This document shows positions 17,045 to 25,359 of a DNA stretch of 64,000 nucleotides, in pieces. Both the position numbers and the translations under genes were made by a program. Under the pieces are notes generated by a model. The model was not told where the DNA came from. It saw only the letters and a program-made list of their open reading frames with translations, and did not search any database. Source of the DNA: Catenulispora sp. GP43 (GTDB taxonomy: Bacteria; Actinomycetota; Actinomycetes; Streptomycetales; Catenulisporaceae); the NCBI RefSeq assembly GCF_041260665.1, contig NZ_JBGCCT010000014.1:124001-188000 (forward strand), in the 5' to 3' direction. Numbering within the stretch: position 1 is the first letter of the stretch; every line of letters starts with the position of its first letter.

Positions 17045-17803
17045 GTGGTTAAGAACGTGATGATCCGCACTGTCGCGGCATTGTCGCTGATGGTTGCGGC
17101 TGGGGCGTGCGCGCAAGGGAAATCGGCGCCCGCAGCGAACGGGCATCCGAGCGCCCCATCTGCACCGTTGACGGATACCCAACTGAGCGCCCGGCTGCTC
17201 GCCGCCGGGGACGTCTCCGACGCCGCGTGGCACGTGACGGCCTTTCCCGCGCCGAGCGGGCCGTCCGACACAGCGCCCAGCGCCGGTTCGAGCAGCACGG
17301 AGGCGTTCGACTGCTCTGCGATGATCGACGGTCTCACGTTCCTGAAGAGTGCCGGTTCCCCGGCGGCGGCCGCATCGGAGATGATCGGTGGTCGAGGCGG
17401 TGCCGCCACGCCGGCGGGAACTATCGATCGATCGGGGATACAGGGTACCGAGCTGCTGTATTCCTACGCGGGTGAAGGCGCTCGCCAGGCGATGGCCAAG
17501 GTGCGTGAACTGGTCGGCCGCTGTTCGGCTCCCCAGAACTCGACCGATATGACCGTGACGTTCAGCCTCGCCGCGGCAGCGGCAGCGGCACAGGCACAGG
17601 CACCGGCGCTCGGGGACGAGAGTCTGATGGTCCGGACCGCCAATGACCTTGACGGCGGCTTGGCTCGATTCGTTTCGGACACGCTGATAGTTCGCAGCGG
17701 ATCCACCGTGATGGTGCTGACGACGCTGCAGACCACCGAACACAACGCGGCCATCATGTCGTCCTCGCTCGGAGCGGTCGCTCTCAAGAAGCTGCAAAGC
17801 TGA
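17045..17803 (+). CDS. Secreted lipoprotein of unknown function
   Basis: This protein of about 252 residues has a signal peptide (MIRTVAALSLMVAAGAC), and the Cys of AGAC is a fair lipobox. GTG 17045 has GGGGTG upstream and gives a lysine-bearing n-region. ATG 17060 and ATG 17009 are alternatives. The mature part starts with an Ala/Ser/Pro linker, then LTDTQLSARLLAAGDVSDAA, FDCSAMIDGLTFL and ELVGRCSA. A polyalanine/glutamine run follows, and the tail MVLTTLQTTEHNAAIMSSSL resembles the PknH-type sensor fold often seen in actinobacterial lipoproteins. Two Cys in the mature part could pair. The gene stands alone between divergent and convergent neighbours. The function is not known; the sensor-like similarity is tentative. 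Confidence 0.65.
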   Translation: MVKNVMIRTVAALSLMVAAGACAQGKSAPAANGHPSAPSAPLTDTQLSARLLAAGDVSDAAWHVTAFPAPSGPSDTAPSAGSSSTEAFDCSAMIDGLTFLKSAGSPAAAASEMIGGRGGAATPAGTIDRSGIQGTELLYSYAGEGARQAMAKVRELVGRCSAPQNSTDMTVTFSLAAAAAAAQAQAPALGDESLMVRTANDLDGGLARFVSDTLIVRSGSTVMVLTTLQTTEHNAAIMSSSLGAVALKKLQS

Positions 17804-17810
17804 TGGTCCC

Positions 17811-17838
17811 GGCCAGGCCGCCCCAAAGCGACCTGGCC
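17811..17838. terminator. Hairpin between convergent genes
   Basis: GGCCAGG and CCTGGCC arms (7 bp) are separated by 14 nt in the 65-bp gap between the lipoprotein gene and the beta-helix gene that ends toward it. It may end transcription from both sides. There is no T-tract. Confidence 0.4.
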
Positions 17839-17868
17839 CGAACCTACCCTGCGATCCTCAGTCCCCTG

Positions 17869-19782
17869 CTACGGATACGACACCACGTCGCTCGGCCCCA
17901 CGAACGCCGAACTGACCGCGGCGCCCTTGCCGTTGATGACCGACTGGATGCCGCCGGACCCCGTCAGGAACACCGTGAGGATGTCGTGGAACTGGACCCC
18001 GGGCGCCGTCGGCGCCTGGAACGCCATCGAGTTCTGGATGTCCACCCCCTGGTTGAAGAACGTGTAGCTGCCCATGCCGTAGCCCTGGAACGTCTTGACG
18101 CGGTCGCCGACCAAGAACGCCGGATAGCCGTTCTGTGTCGGGCTCGCCATCCACGAGGCCTGATTCGGAACCTCGTACGGGTTCTCGTTCTGGAAGAAGA
18201 CCACGGTGCCCCGCTGCCCGTTCCAGACCGTCTCGTTCTTCTGGAAGTGCTCCACCGCGAGCCCGTAGGCCGTGACGCCGTTCCCGTTGACGACCAAACC
18301 GGTGTCGGACTGGTCCGAGGTCCAGGTCCCGGCGCCCGCGCCGTGGTCGGCGCGCCAGATCCAGACGTCGTCGAGGATGGAGTCGTCGCTGTTGTCGACG
18401 AAGGCGTCGGTCGCCGTGCCGGCCGTCGCGCCTCCGACCCGGAAGAACACGTCGTCGACCGAGATCGGGTCCGCGGCGTGGTTCACGGGGATGGGGAGCG
18501 GTGCCACGTCGAGCAGGGCCGGCGACTTGACCGGTCCGGCGTCGAAGATCAGGCCGGACAGGGTGGTGCCGCCGGTGTCCGCGACGTCCATCGTCACGTT
18601 CCCGTTGGTCGGGACCAGGGTGGGGAAGCCGAGTCCGACGATCTCCGTGTTCGGCCACAGGACGTGGATCGTCCGCGGGACGTCGTAGACGCCCGGGGTG
18701 AACAGGAGGTCGTCGCCGAGCAGCAGCGCCGTGTTGATCTGCGCGACGGTGCTCGCCGCGTTCACGACGTAGAACCTGCTCAGCGGCAGCGAGGTCCCGG
18801 GGGTCTGGCCCGCGGCCCACGTCGGTCCGCTCGAGCTCTTCTGGAGCGAGGGGACGAAGACCCGGTACTGGCCGGAGTCGTCGAGATAGAGGTACGGGGC
18901 TTCCTTCGTCACCGGGCACGTGGCCAGCGTCGTGTAGGGCGCCGGGCCGCCGGGGTCTCCGGAGTTCGCGGCGAAGCTCTGGGCCGGAGCGCCGGGGTCC
19001 CCGCAGAAGACCTGGTTCCAGACGCCGTTGGTCCAGCCGTCGAGGTCGGTGTCGCGGGTGATGTACTGCTGCTGCGAACCGTTGATGACGGTACCGCCGG
19101 TGAACCGGGAGTCGGCGATGAAGCCGCCGCTGGCGTAGTCCGGCGAGCCGTCGCAGTAGTCCATCAGGCTGACGTTGCCGTTGACGACGACCCGGCGGAG
19201 CGGGGCGGCCTGCGAGGCCGCCCAGAACTCGGTGTTCGCCTGGCAGCCGTTCCCGCCGGCGACGTTGATCGTCAGGTTCGTCACCGACCGCCAGAAGTTG
19301 TCGGTGGCGTTGCAGTTGCTCTGGCTGCCCAGACACTGGTTGTACACGTCCAGCGAGCCGTTGATGACGGTCCGGTCCGGAGTCAGGCCCAGGCCCGCGA
19401 CGCTGGTGTAGTAGCCGACCTGGAAGACCAGCGGATCGGCGGCGGACCCGTAGGTCCCGGGTTTGAAGAGCAAGGCGTACCGTGCGGTGCCGAACTGGTT
19501 CGGCACCTGCTGGGCCGCGATCGTGTCCAGCGTGCTCTGGATCGACGCCTGCGCCATCGTCGGATCGAACACGATCACGTTCGGCCCGAGCGCGCCGCCG
19601 GTGGCCGGCACGGATGTCGCGGAGCTCTGGTGCGCGGTGCTTCCGGAAGCGTTTCCGGGTGCGGATGCCGTAGCGGTGAGGGCCGAGGCCGTCACCAGGC
19701 CCAGCGCCGCCGCGGCGACTGCCAGAGCCCGGCCCGCGCGCCTGATGGTGCGCGGAGCGAGGAGCCGTTCAGGTCTGATCAC
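17869..19782 (-). CDS. Secreted parallel beta-helix protein, GH55-like
   Basis: GTG 19782 (AAGG upstream) gives 637 residues; TTG 19812 is a longer option. A signal peptide with an RR pair (RTIRRAGRALAVAAAALGLV) ends near TASA. The mature protein has two beta-helix blocks. The first begins LGPNVIVFDPTMAQASIQS with a TARYALLFKPGTYG strand. The second begins STVAQINTALLLGDDLLFTP, with PRTIHVLWPNTEIVGLGFP. This two-block pattern is that of GH55-like exo-beta-1,3-glucanases and pectate-lyase superfamily proteins. Some database relatives carry the misleading label 'adenylyl cyclase'; no cyclase motif is seen. Further segments include DDVWIWRADHG and VVFFQNENPYEVP. The role is probably extracellular glucan degradation. 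A CebR-like operator sits 35 bp upstream, consistent with sugar-controlled expression. Confidence 0.7.
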   Translation of the reverse strand: MIRPERLLAPRTIRRAGRALAVAAAALGLVTASALTATASAPGNASGSTAHQSSATSVPATGGALGPNVIVFDPTMAQASIQSTLDTIAAQQVPNQFGTARYALLFKPGTYGSAADPLVFQVGYYTSVAGLGLTPDRTVINGSLDVYNQCLGSQSNCNATDNFWRSVTNLTINVAGGNGCQANTEFWAASQAAPLRRVVVNGNVSLMDYCDGSPDYASGGFIADSRFTGGTVINGSQQQYITRDTDLDGWTNGVWNQVFCGDPGAPAQSFAANSGDPGGPAPYTTLATCPVTKEAPYLYLDDSGQYRVFVPSLQKSSSGPTWAAGQTPGTSLPLSRFYVVNAASTVAQINTALLLGDDLLFTPGVYDVPRTIHVLWPNTEIVGLGFPTLVPTNGNVTMDVADTGGTTLSGLIFDAGPVKSPALLDVAPLPIPVNHAADPISVDDVFFRVGGATAGTATDAFVDNSDDSILDDVWIWRADHGAGAGTWTSDQSDTGLVVNGNGVTAYGLAVEHFQKNETVWNGQRGTVVFFQNENPYEVPNQASWMASPTQNGYPAFLVGDRVKTFQGYGMGSYTFFNQGVDIQNSMAFQAPTAPGVQFHDILTVFLTGSGGIQSVINGKGAAVSSAFVGPSDVVSYP

Positions 19783-19816
19783 ATTCCACCTTGCCTTCGT
19801 AGCGGATGCCAATGCC

Positions 19817-19830
19817 TGAGAGCGCTTTCA
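19817..19830. promoter_or_regulatory. CebR/LacI-like operator TGAGAGCGCTTTCA
   Basis: This 14-bp near-palindrome has one mismatched pair and a central AGCGCT. It closely resembles the known Streptomyces CebR operator TGGGAGCGCTCCCA and general LacI-family sites. It lies upstream of the beta-helix glycosidase start. Confidence 0.55.
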
Positions 19831-20065
19831 GGGACGAGAGTGAACTCGTGTGCTGACTGTGCTGTCAAGGGATGTCCTCTGGCTGACCGCAGGTGCCGGG
19901 CGCCGCGCGTGCCGCCGGCGTGCGCGGCGCAGCGCAACGCCATCACGCGCCACGATCGCGCTGGTGGGGCGTCCTGGTCCGGCCCTTGACCCGGTCGGCG
20001 GACGTCATCAGGATCTGCGGTATCAGAGCGATATCAGACCTCTGTGATAGACAGGGAGGCCTTCG

Positions 20066-21370
20066 ATGGCCAACGACTTCGTGCCGCGCGAACCCCGAGT
20101 CGAGTTCTACATCGAGACCGAGGAGGACGTCTCCGGCCGCGCCGGGACCCTGATCCGCCACGAGCCGCTCGCCGACGGCGACGGCGCTCTCGTCGAGGGC
20201 GCGGGGGCGATGTACCGGGTCCTGTACGAATCCACCAGCGGGACGAAGGCCCGCCTGGGAGAGCCGATCGCGGTGTCGGGTCTGGTCGCGTTCCCGGAGG
20301 GGCCGGCGCCGGACGACGGATGGCCCGTGGTCACCTGGGCGCACGGCACGGTCGGGAGCGCCGACATCTGCGCGCCGTCCATGGATTGCCACGTGCCGGC
20401 CAGTCTGGAGGACGAGGGGCTGGGCCTGCTCCGTAAGATCAACAAGGCTCCGCACAAGCTGCTGGGCGCCCTCCTGCGGGCGGGCTGGGCCGTGGCCATG
20501 ACCGACTACGAAGGGCTCGGCACCCGCGGCAACCACCCCTTCCTGCTCGGCGAATCCGAGGGGCGGGGTGTGCTCGACATCGTTCCGGCCGCGCGAGACC
20601 TCGCGGACCGGACCGATCAACCGGCGCTGTCAGAGCGGTACGCCATCGTCGGGCACTCCCAGGGCGGACAGGCCGCGCTGTTCGCGGCCCACCTGGCGAG
20701 CCGGACGGAGAACCCCTACCCCACCCAGGGCGACCTCGTCGGCGTCGCCGCGCTGGCACCGGCCTCCAACCTCAAGGGCGGCACCCTGATGGACCCCGAG
20801 GGCCTGCTGCCCGCCTACGGGCTCCCCGATCCGGTCGGCGACCTGGGGGGGTTCTACGTGCTCTTCAGCAACGGGGTCTTCGGCGGCAACCCGGACATCC
20901 CCGCGGACGAGATCTTCCAGCCGGCGGCACAGACCAAGTACCGCGCGGACTTCGACACCAAGTCCCGCGCGGAACTGAGCCTGGACGAGTTCTGGATGGA
21001 TCGGCCGCCGTTCGATCCGAAGGACCCGGACGGCAGCCTGTTCCGGTCCCAGGTGGCCTTGCCCGGAAGCGAGCGGGCCAAGGCCTGGGCCGCGTATTGG
21101 GAGCAGGTGGAGGGCTTCACCCCGGACAAGCAGATCGGGGTGCCGATCCGCATCTCCCAAGCCCGCGGGGACCAGCGGGTCAAGGCAACCAAGACGGAGA
21201 GGCTCATCTCCCAGCTCCGCAGGATCAACGGTCCGGAATCGGTCGCAGAGGTCTTCTACGGGGTCCTCGTCGGCGAGCCGGACCCCGCATCGCTCGGCGA
21301 CCACTTCGCCCTGCTCGTCGACGACGGCGAGATCGCGGCGATCATCGACTGGCTCGGAGGGCTGTCGTGA
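20066..21370 (+). CDS. Secretory-lipase-family alpha/beta hydrolase
   Basis: The 434-residue protein starts at ATG 20066 after AGGGAGG. Family features: WAHGTVGSADICAPS (oxyanion region, with Cys-Cys candidates), a GWAVAMTDYEGLGTRGNHPF lid-side segment, and the nucleophile elbow GHSQGGQAALFAAH. LAPASNLKGG follows, and a C-terminal GDHFALLVDD gives the likely His. This matches the LIP-type lipase/acylhydrolase group, yet no signal peptide is visible, so it may act in the cytosol or leave by another route. Its TGA overlaps the GTG of the next gene as GTGA, so it is translated with the amidohydrolase. An ester or amide substrate handled in two steps is plausible but not proven. Confidence 0.8.
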   Translation: MANDFVPREPRVEFYIETEEDVSGRAGTLIRHEPLADGDGALVEGAGAMYRVLYESTSGTKARLGEPIAVSGLVAFPEGPAPDDGWPVVTWAHGTVGSADICAPSMDCHVPASLEDEGLGLLRKINKAPHKLLGALLRAGWAVAMTDYEGLGTRGNHPFLLGESEGRGVLDIVPAARDLADRTDQPALSERYAIVGHSQGGQAALFAAHLASRTENPYPTQGDLVGVAALAPASNLKGGTLMDPEGLLPAYGLPDPVGDLGGFYVLFSNGVFGGNPDIPADEIFQPAAQTKYRADFDTKSRAELSLDEFWMDRPPFDPKDPDGSLFRSQVALPGSERAKAWAAYWEQVEGFTPDKQIGVPIRISQARGDQRVKATKTERLISQLRRINGPESVAEVFYGVLVGEPDPASLGDHFALLVDDGEIAAIIDWLGGLS

Positions 21371-23187
21371 GCACCACCGGAACCGAGGCGTCGGCAGTCG
21401 CCGACAGCATCTACTTCAACGGGCAGATCATCACCATGGCCGAGCCCGACGACGACTCCTCGCCGCGTCCGGAGGCCGTGGCGGTGCGCGGGGAGACCAT
21501 CGTCTTCGTCGGCGAGCTGGAGGACGCCGAGCGCGATTGGCGCGGGCCGGCGACCGTCATGCGTGATCTGGAAGGCAGGACCCTGCTTCCCGGGTTCATC
21601 GACCCGCACAGCCACCTGGGCGGAATCGGGCTGCAGGCGACCGTGGCCGATCTGCTGGCCGCGCCGGACGGGGACGTGGGCCGGCTCGACGACGTCGTCG
21701 AGAGGCTGTCCCGATGGCGGGACGCGAACCCGCCCTACGGCCCGGCGCAGCCGCTCGGCCGCTCCCGCTGGATCATCGGTTTCGGGTACGACGACGCGAT
21801 CATCGGCGGCCATCCCACCCGCCAGGATCTGGACCGGGTCAGCACCACGCGGCCGGTGCTGGCCATTCACCAGTCCTTCCACCTCGGCGCGGTCAACACG
21901 GTGGGCCTTCAGGAACTCGGAATGAGCGCCGACACCCCGGACCCGAAGGGCGGCGTCATCCGGCGTGAGGATGAGCACCCGGAGCACGGGACCCCGAGCG
22001 GAGTCCTGGAGGAGGCGGCGTTCACCCTGGCCAACACCGAGGCGTTCCGGACCGCCGCTGCCGACGGCCGGCCGGCCAATTTCAATCCCCTGATCGCCGC
22101 CGGGTTCTTCAAAGCCGGCCGGGCGGTGGCCAACCGGTTCGGGTTCACCACCGTGCAGGAAGGGGGCACCACGCCGGAGATCCTGGCCGCGATGCGCTCG
22201 GCGGGCGCCTTCCCGCTCCCGCCCTGGCAGGTGGACGTGGTGGTGTACATCAGCGCCGCCGCCGTCGGGGACGCCGACCTCGGTGTCAGCCGGGATTACG
22301 TCCGCGGGCTGCGCTGCGCCGGGGTGAAGATGTTCCTCGACGGCTCGCCCCAGGGCCGTACCGCCTGGCTGACCGAGCCGTACAAAGAGCCGCCGGACGA
22401 CCTGCCCTGTGGCTATCCCGCGATCGAGGACTTCGATGTCGTCGTCGGTCAGGTCCGCCGCGCCTTCGCCAACGACTGGCAGGTCATCGCGCACGTTAAC
22501 GGCGACGCGGCCATCGACCAGTACATCGCCGCGATCGAAGCGGTCTGCGCGGAGCTCGGGGAACCGGACGCCGCCGCCCGGCGCCCGGTGGCCATCCACG
22601 CCCAAACCGCGCGCGAGGACCAGCTGGAGGAGTTCGCCCGCCTGGGCATCATCCCTTCGTTCTTCTCCATGCACACTTTCTATTGGGGCGACTGGTATCA
22701 GGACGTTGTTCTGGGTTCGCCGCGTGCGGAGAACATCTCGCCGGCTGCCAGCGCGCTGGCCAAGGGCCTGCGCTACACCTCCCACCACGACGCCCCGGTG
22801 GCTCTGCCGGACTCCATCAGGGTCCTGTCGAGTCAGGTGACCCGCCGTACCCGCGGCCGTGGCGAGATCCTCGGCGAGGACCAGCGGGTGTCGGTGCGCG
22901 ACGCGCTGAGGTCGTTGACCGTCAACGCCGCCTACCAGTATTTCGAGGAGCACCGCAAAGGCACCATCGAGGTCGGCAAGCAGGCCGACCTCGTGGTCCT
23001 GAACCACTGCCCGCTCGACTTCGAGGATCCGTACGCGAGCACTGAATGGGCGCGTCTGAAGGTCGTCGAGACCATTCGGCGCGGGGTGCGTATGCCGTTC
23101 GAGGCAGCCGACGCGCTTACTGTGGACGCGCTCGCCGCCGAGGCGTCGGAGGAGCCCGTCCTCGTCCCGTTCCGCCCGGCCTGTTGA
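21367..23187 (+). CDS. YtcJ-like metal-dependent amidohydrolase
   Basis: The 606-residue protein begins at GTG 21367, inside the lipase stop. It has the layout of the YtcJ amidohydrolase family: beta-sandwich start DSIYFNGQIITMAEPD, metal-binding LLPGFIDPHSHLGG (HxH), KMFLDGSPQGRTAW, AHVNGDAAIDQYI (His), IHAQTARED (His) and YTSHHDAPVALPD with the final Asp. A second sandwich half (GTIEVGKQADLVVLNHCPLD) ends it. These enzymes hydrolyse amide or carbamate bonds of small molecules such as N-acyl amines or cyclic imides; the natural substrate is unknown. Tight coupling to a lipase-like hydrolase suggests joint breakdown of an ester/amide compound. Confidence 0.87.
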   Translation: MSTTGTEASAVADSIYFNGQIITMAEPDDDSSPRPEAVAVRGETIVFVGELEDAERDWRGPATVMRDLEGRTLLPGFIDPHSHLGGIGLQATVADLLAAPDGDVGRLDDVVERLSRWRDANPPYGPAQPLGRSRWIIGFGYDDAIIGGHPTRQDLDRVSTTRPVLAIHQSFHLGAVNTVGLQELGMSADTPDPKGGVIRREDEHPEHGTPSGVLEEAAFTLANTEAFRTAAADGRPANFNPLIAAGFFKAGRAVANRFGFTTVQEGGTTPEILAAMRSAGAFPLPPWQVDVVVYISAAAVGDADLGVSRDYVRGLRCAGVKMFLDGSPQGRTAWLTEPYKEPPDDLPCGYPAIEDFDVVVGQVRRAFANDWQVIAHVNGDAAIDQYIAAIEAVCAELGEPDAAARRPVAIHAQTAREDQLEEFARLGIIPSFFSMHTFYWGDWYQDVVLGSPRAENISPAASALAKGLRYTSHHDAPVALPDSIRVLSSQVTRRTRGRGEILGEDQRVSVRDALRSLTVNAAYQYFEEHRKGTIEVGKQADLVVLNHCPLDFEDPYASTEWARLKVVETIRRGVRMPFEAADALTVDALAAEASEEPVLVPFRPAC

Positions 23188-23208
23188 TCGATGTCTTAGC
23201 CTTGGCCT

Positions 23209-24096
23209 GTGAACGGGGGTAAGAAGAACACCGCATCGGGGCGCAAGCCCGCTGGTTTCGGCGCGAGAATGCGAAAGTTCTGGATCGGTGACTTGTGGGA
23301 CGGCTCCGCCGACGCCGGTCGGCCGCGCCCGGTCCCGATGAAGAAGCAGCCGGAGACCATCACCCTGCGGCGCGTCGACCCTGCACGCTGGGCCGTCCTG
23401 TGCGGAGCCATCCGCATCCGGCTGGAGCCGCATCTGGTCGAAGTGGGCGAGCGGCTTGCCGGCTCGGAGCTGAGTCTGCGCGACGACGAGGAGCAGGCGG
23501 TCCGCGAATACCGCCTGGCCCTCGACGCGTACGCGGCCGCCGGCAAGCTGTTCGACGAGGCCGCGGAGCCGGTGGAGCTCGCCGGTGTGTCGGCACTGCT
23601 CGATATCGCTCTGACCCACTTCGCCGTCGCGAACGCGCGGCACGAGGGCAAGCAGTCTCCGCACCGGCGCGGCCGCTGTTTCTACAACCCAATGCACGGC
23701 GCGGCATCCCATGCCGGGCCGGACGCGTCCCACAAACCGAAGAAGCGGCAACGCCGGAACTCACCCTCGGGGCGACCCTCGGGACCGGGATCGATGGTTC
23801 CGATGTGCGCCGAGTGCCGGCAGCGCGCCCAGGCGAACCTCCCGCTGGACATCTTGCCGGCGGCGGTCAGCGTCAAGACGGGGCGTAGGTCGCGAGCTCT
23901 CGTCGAGGTGCCCTACTTCGTGGTACCCCACGACCGGTCGATCTGGTCGGCCACCGGTTACGGAAGCCTGCCCGGCAGCTCTGATGCGGAGTTGGTGCGG
24001 CGGGTGACGTATGGCGAGTATCGGAGTACTGAGAAGGATTCGGTCGTCTCGATCTCGACGAAGAAGCGGGGAAGGCTGCCCGGCCGCCGAGGCTAG
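23209..24096 (+). CDS. Hypothetical cytosolic protein with CFxxPxHG...CxxC motif
   Basis: GTG 23209 opens a 295-residue basic protein. No signal peptide or membrane helix is seen. After a Lys/Gly-rich leader (GARMRKFWIGDLWDG) comes a helical region (EQAVREYRLALDAYAAAGKLF, ALLDIALTHFAVANARHEG). A short Cys/His block follows: RCFYNPMHG, a basic linker, then VPMCAECRQRA. The end is VEVPYFVVPHDRSIWSATGY. The CFxxPxHG...CxxC arrangement resembles a segment found after TPM domains in some actinobacterial membrane proteins and could bind zinc, though here it stands alone. The stop overlaps that of the convergent FAD oxidoreductase gene by 3 nt. The function is unknown. Confidence 0.6.
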   Translation: MNGGKKNTASGRKPAGFGARMRKFWIGDLWDGSADAGRPRPVPMKKQPETITLRRVDPARWAVLCGAIRIRLEPHLVEVGERLAGSELSLRDDEEQAVREYRLALDAYAAAGKLFDEAAEPVELAGVSALLDIALTHFAVANARHEGKQSPHRRGRCFYNPMHGAASHAGPDASHKPKKRQRRNSPSGRPSGPGSMVPMCAECRQRAQANLPLDILPAAVSVKTGRRSRALVEVPYFVVPHDRSIWSATGYGSLPGSSDAELVRRVTYGEYRSTEKDSVVSISTKKRGRLPGRRG

Positions 24097-25289
24097 GCCT
24101 TTGGGTCCGTAGCGCCTTGTCCCGCCGCCGCGACGAATTCCTCCAGCGTGACCTGCCCGGCGTAGATGCCGTAGAACATGCTGATCAGATCCGGGCGGGA
24201 CTCGATCGCGCGGAGCGCCGGCAGCAGGGCTGCGGAGTTGCCGCCCATCGCGAAGGTGAGAGTGGTCTCGAAGGCCGCGCCGCCGGCCCGGTCCCGGTCG
24301 GCGGTGTGGGCCGCCGTCGCCGCGTCCACCGCCCGCGGGCCCGCGGCCAGCGCCGCGGGCAGGCGGTCGGCCAGCGACTGGGTCTGCGCGAACGCGTCGC
24401 CGATGCCCTGCGCGGTAACGGGGTCTTTCGCCGTCGCGGCATCCCCGACCAGCACCCACCCCGGCCCGGACGATTCGCGGACGTAGTTGCCCAGGTCGCC
24501 GGAGCCGGTGATGCGCCCGGAGCGGGCGGCGTCGGTGAGGTGCTCGGCGATCGCCGGGGCGCCGGCGGCGACCGCGGCGAGGAAGTGCCGGTCGATGTCC
24601 TGCCGCACCTCGGCGAACCGCGCGTGCGGCCAGCCGACCAGGACGAGGTGGTCCCCGTCGTGCGTGGGGTACGCCAGCACCGCCTGGCCGCCGCCGACGA
24701 AGATCTGGGTGCCGACATCCGGCAGACCGCGCCAGTAGCCATAGAACTGGCAGCCGAAGGTACCGGCGTCACGAACAGTCTTCGCCCCGACCTGGCGGGC
24801 CACAGCCGAATGCCGGCCATCCGCCCCGACAACCAGCGCAGCCCGCTCGGCGAAGGCACGTCGCCCTCCGAACTCGGCCCCGACAGCCCGCCCGTCCTCC
24901 CAGACCACGCCCTGAAACGAAGCCCCCACCCGCACCTCAGCCCCCGCCGCCCCAGCCGCCTCGACCAGCATCGCGTCGAGCACCGTCCGCCGCGGCGCCA
25001 GCGACATCGCGACCCCGTCACACGCATACGGCGCCCCATGCAGAACCAGGTCATCAGCCGCCCGAAAGCTGATGCTCTCGATAGGCGGACACCCGCCGGC
25101 CAGCAACGGCTCCAGCAGCCCCCACGAACGCAGCCGCGCCACCCCCGTGGGATGCAACAGGTGCGTCGAGACCGTGTCGCTGGGAAACGCGGCCCGGTCC
25201 GTGAGCAGGACCCTGACACCCTGCCGCGCCAGCAGCAGCGCGGTGGCGGCGCCGGCGCAGCGGGCGCCGACGACGATGACGTCGTACAT
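24093..25289 (-). CDS. FAD-dependent oxidoreductase (geranylgeranyl-reductase/PHBH-like)
   Basis: The 398-residue protein has a Rossmann start YDVIVVGARCAGAATALLLA with the GxGxxG variant GARCAG. It also has ADGRHSAVARQVGA (the DG motif) and WVLVGDAATAKDPVTAQGIG (the GD motif binding the FAD ribityl chain). LAPRRTVLDAMLVEAA and FYGYWRGLP lie in the substrate domain. This is the group-A flavoprotein fold used by aromatic hydroxylases, halogenases and geranylgeranyl reductases. No halogenase WxWxIP motif is present. The gene is alone between a convergent hypothetical gene and the upstream large secreted protein gene, so it offers no pathway clue. Hydroxylation or reduction of a hydrophobic small molecule is the likely role. 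Confidence 0.82.
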   Translation of the reverse strand: MYDVIVVGARCAGAATALLLARQGVRVLLTDRAAFPSDTVSTHLLHPTGVARLRSWGLLEPLLAGGCPPIESISFRAADDLVLHGAPYACDGVAMSLAPRRTVLDAMLVEAAGAAGAEVRVGASFQGVVWEDGRAVGAEFGGRRAFAERAALVVGADGRHSAVARQVGAKTVRDAGTFGCQFYGYWRGLPDVGTQIFVGGGQAVLAYPTHDGDHLVLVGWPHARFAEVRQDIDRHFLAAVAAGAPAIAEHLTDAARSGRITGSGDLGNYVRESSGPGWVLVGDAATAKDPVTAQGIGDAFAQTQSLADRLPAALAAGPRAVDAATAAHTADRDRAGGAAFETTLTFAMGGNSAALLPALRAIESRPDLISMFYGIYAGQVTLEEFVAAAGQGATDPKA

Positions 25290-25359
25290 GCTCAGGTTCC
25301 GGGTGATTCGGTGCGGAACGTCATACCGGAACCCTAGCCCAGGGCTTCAGCGAATCAGG

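Noticed and set aside
19640-19655. Second LacI-type site (GGAAGCGTTTCC) in the beta-helix gene
   Set aside because: It lies within the coding sequence and may only reflect codon choice.
17869-19782. Adenylyl cyclase, a label used for similar proteins
   Set aside because: The protein has a signal peptide and beta-helix repeats and no cyclase catalytic motif.
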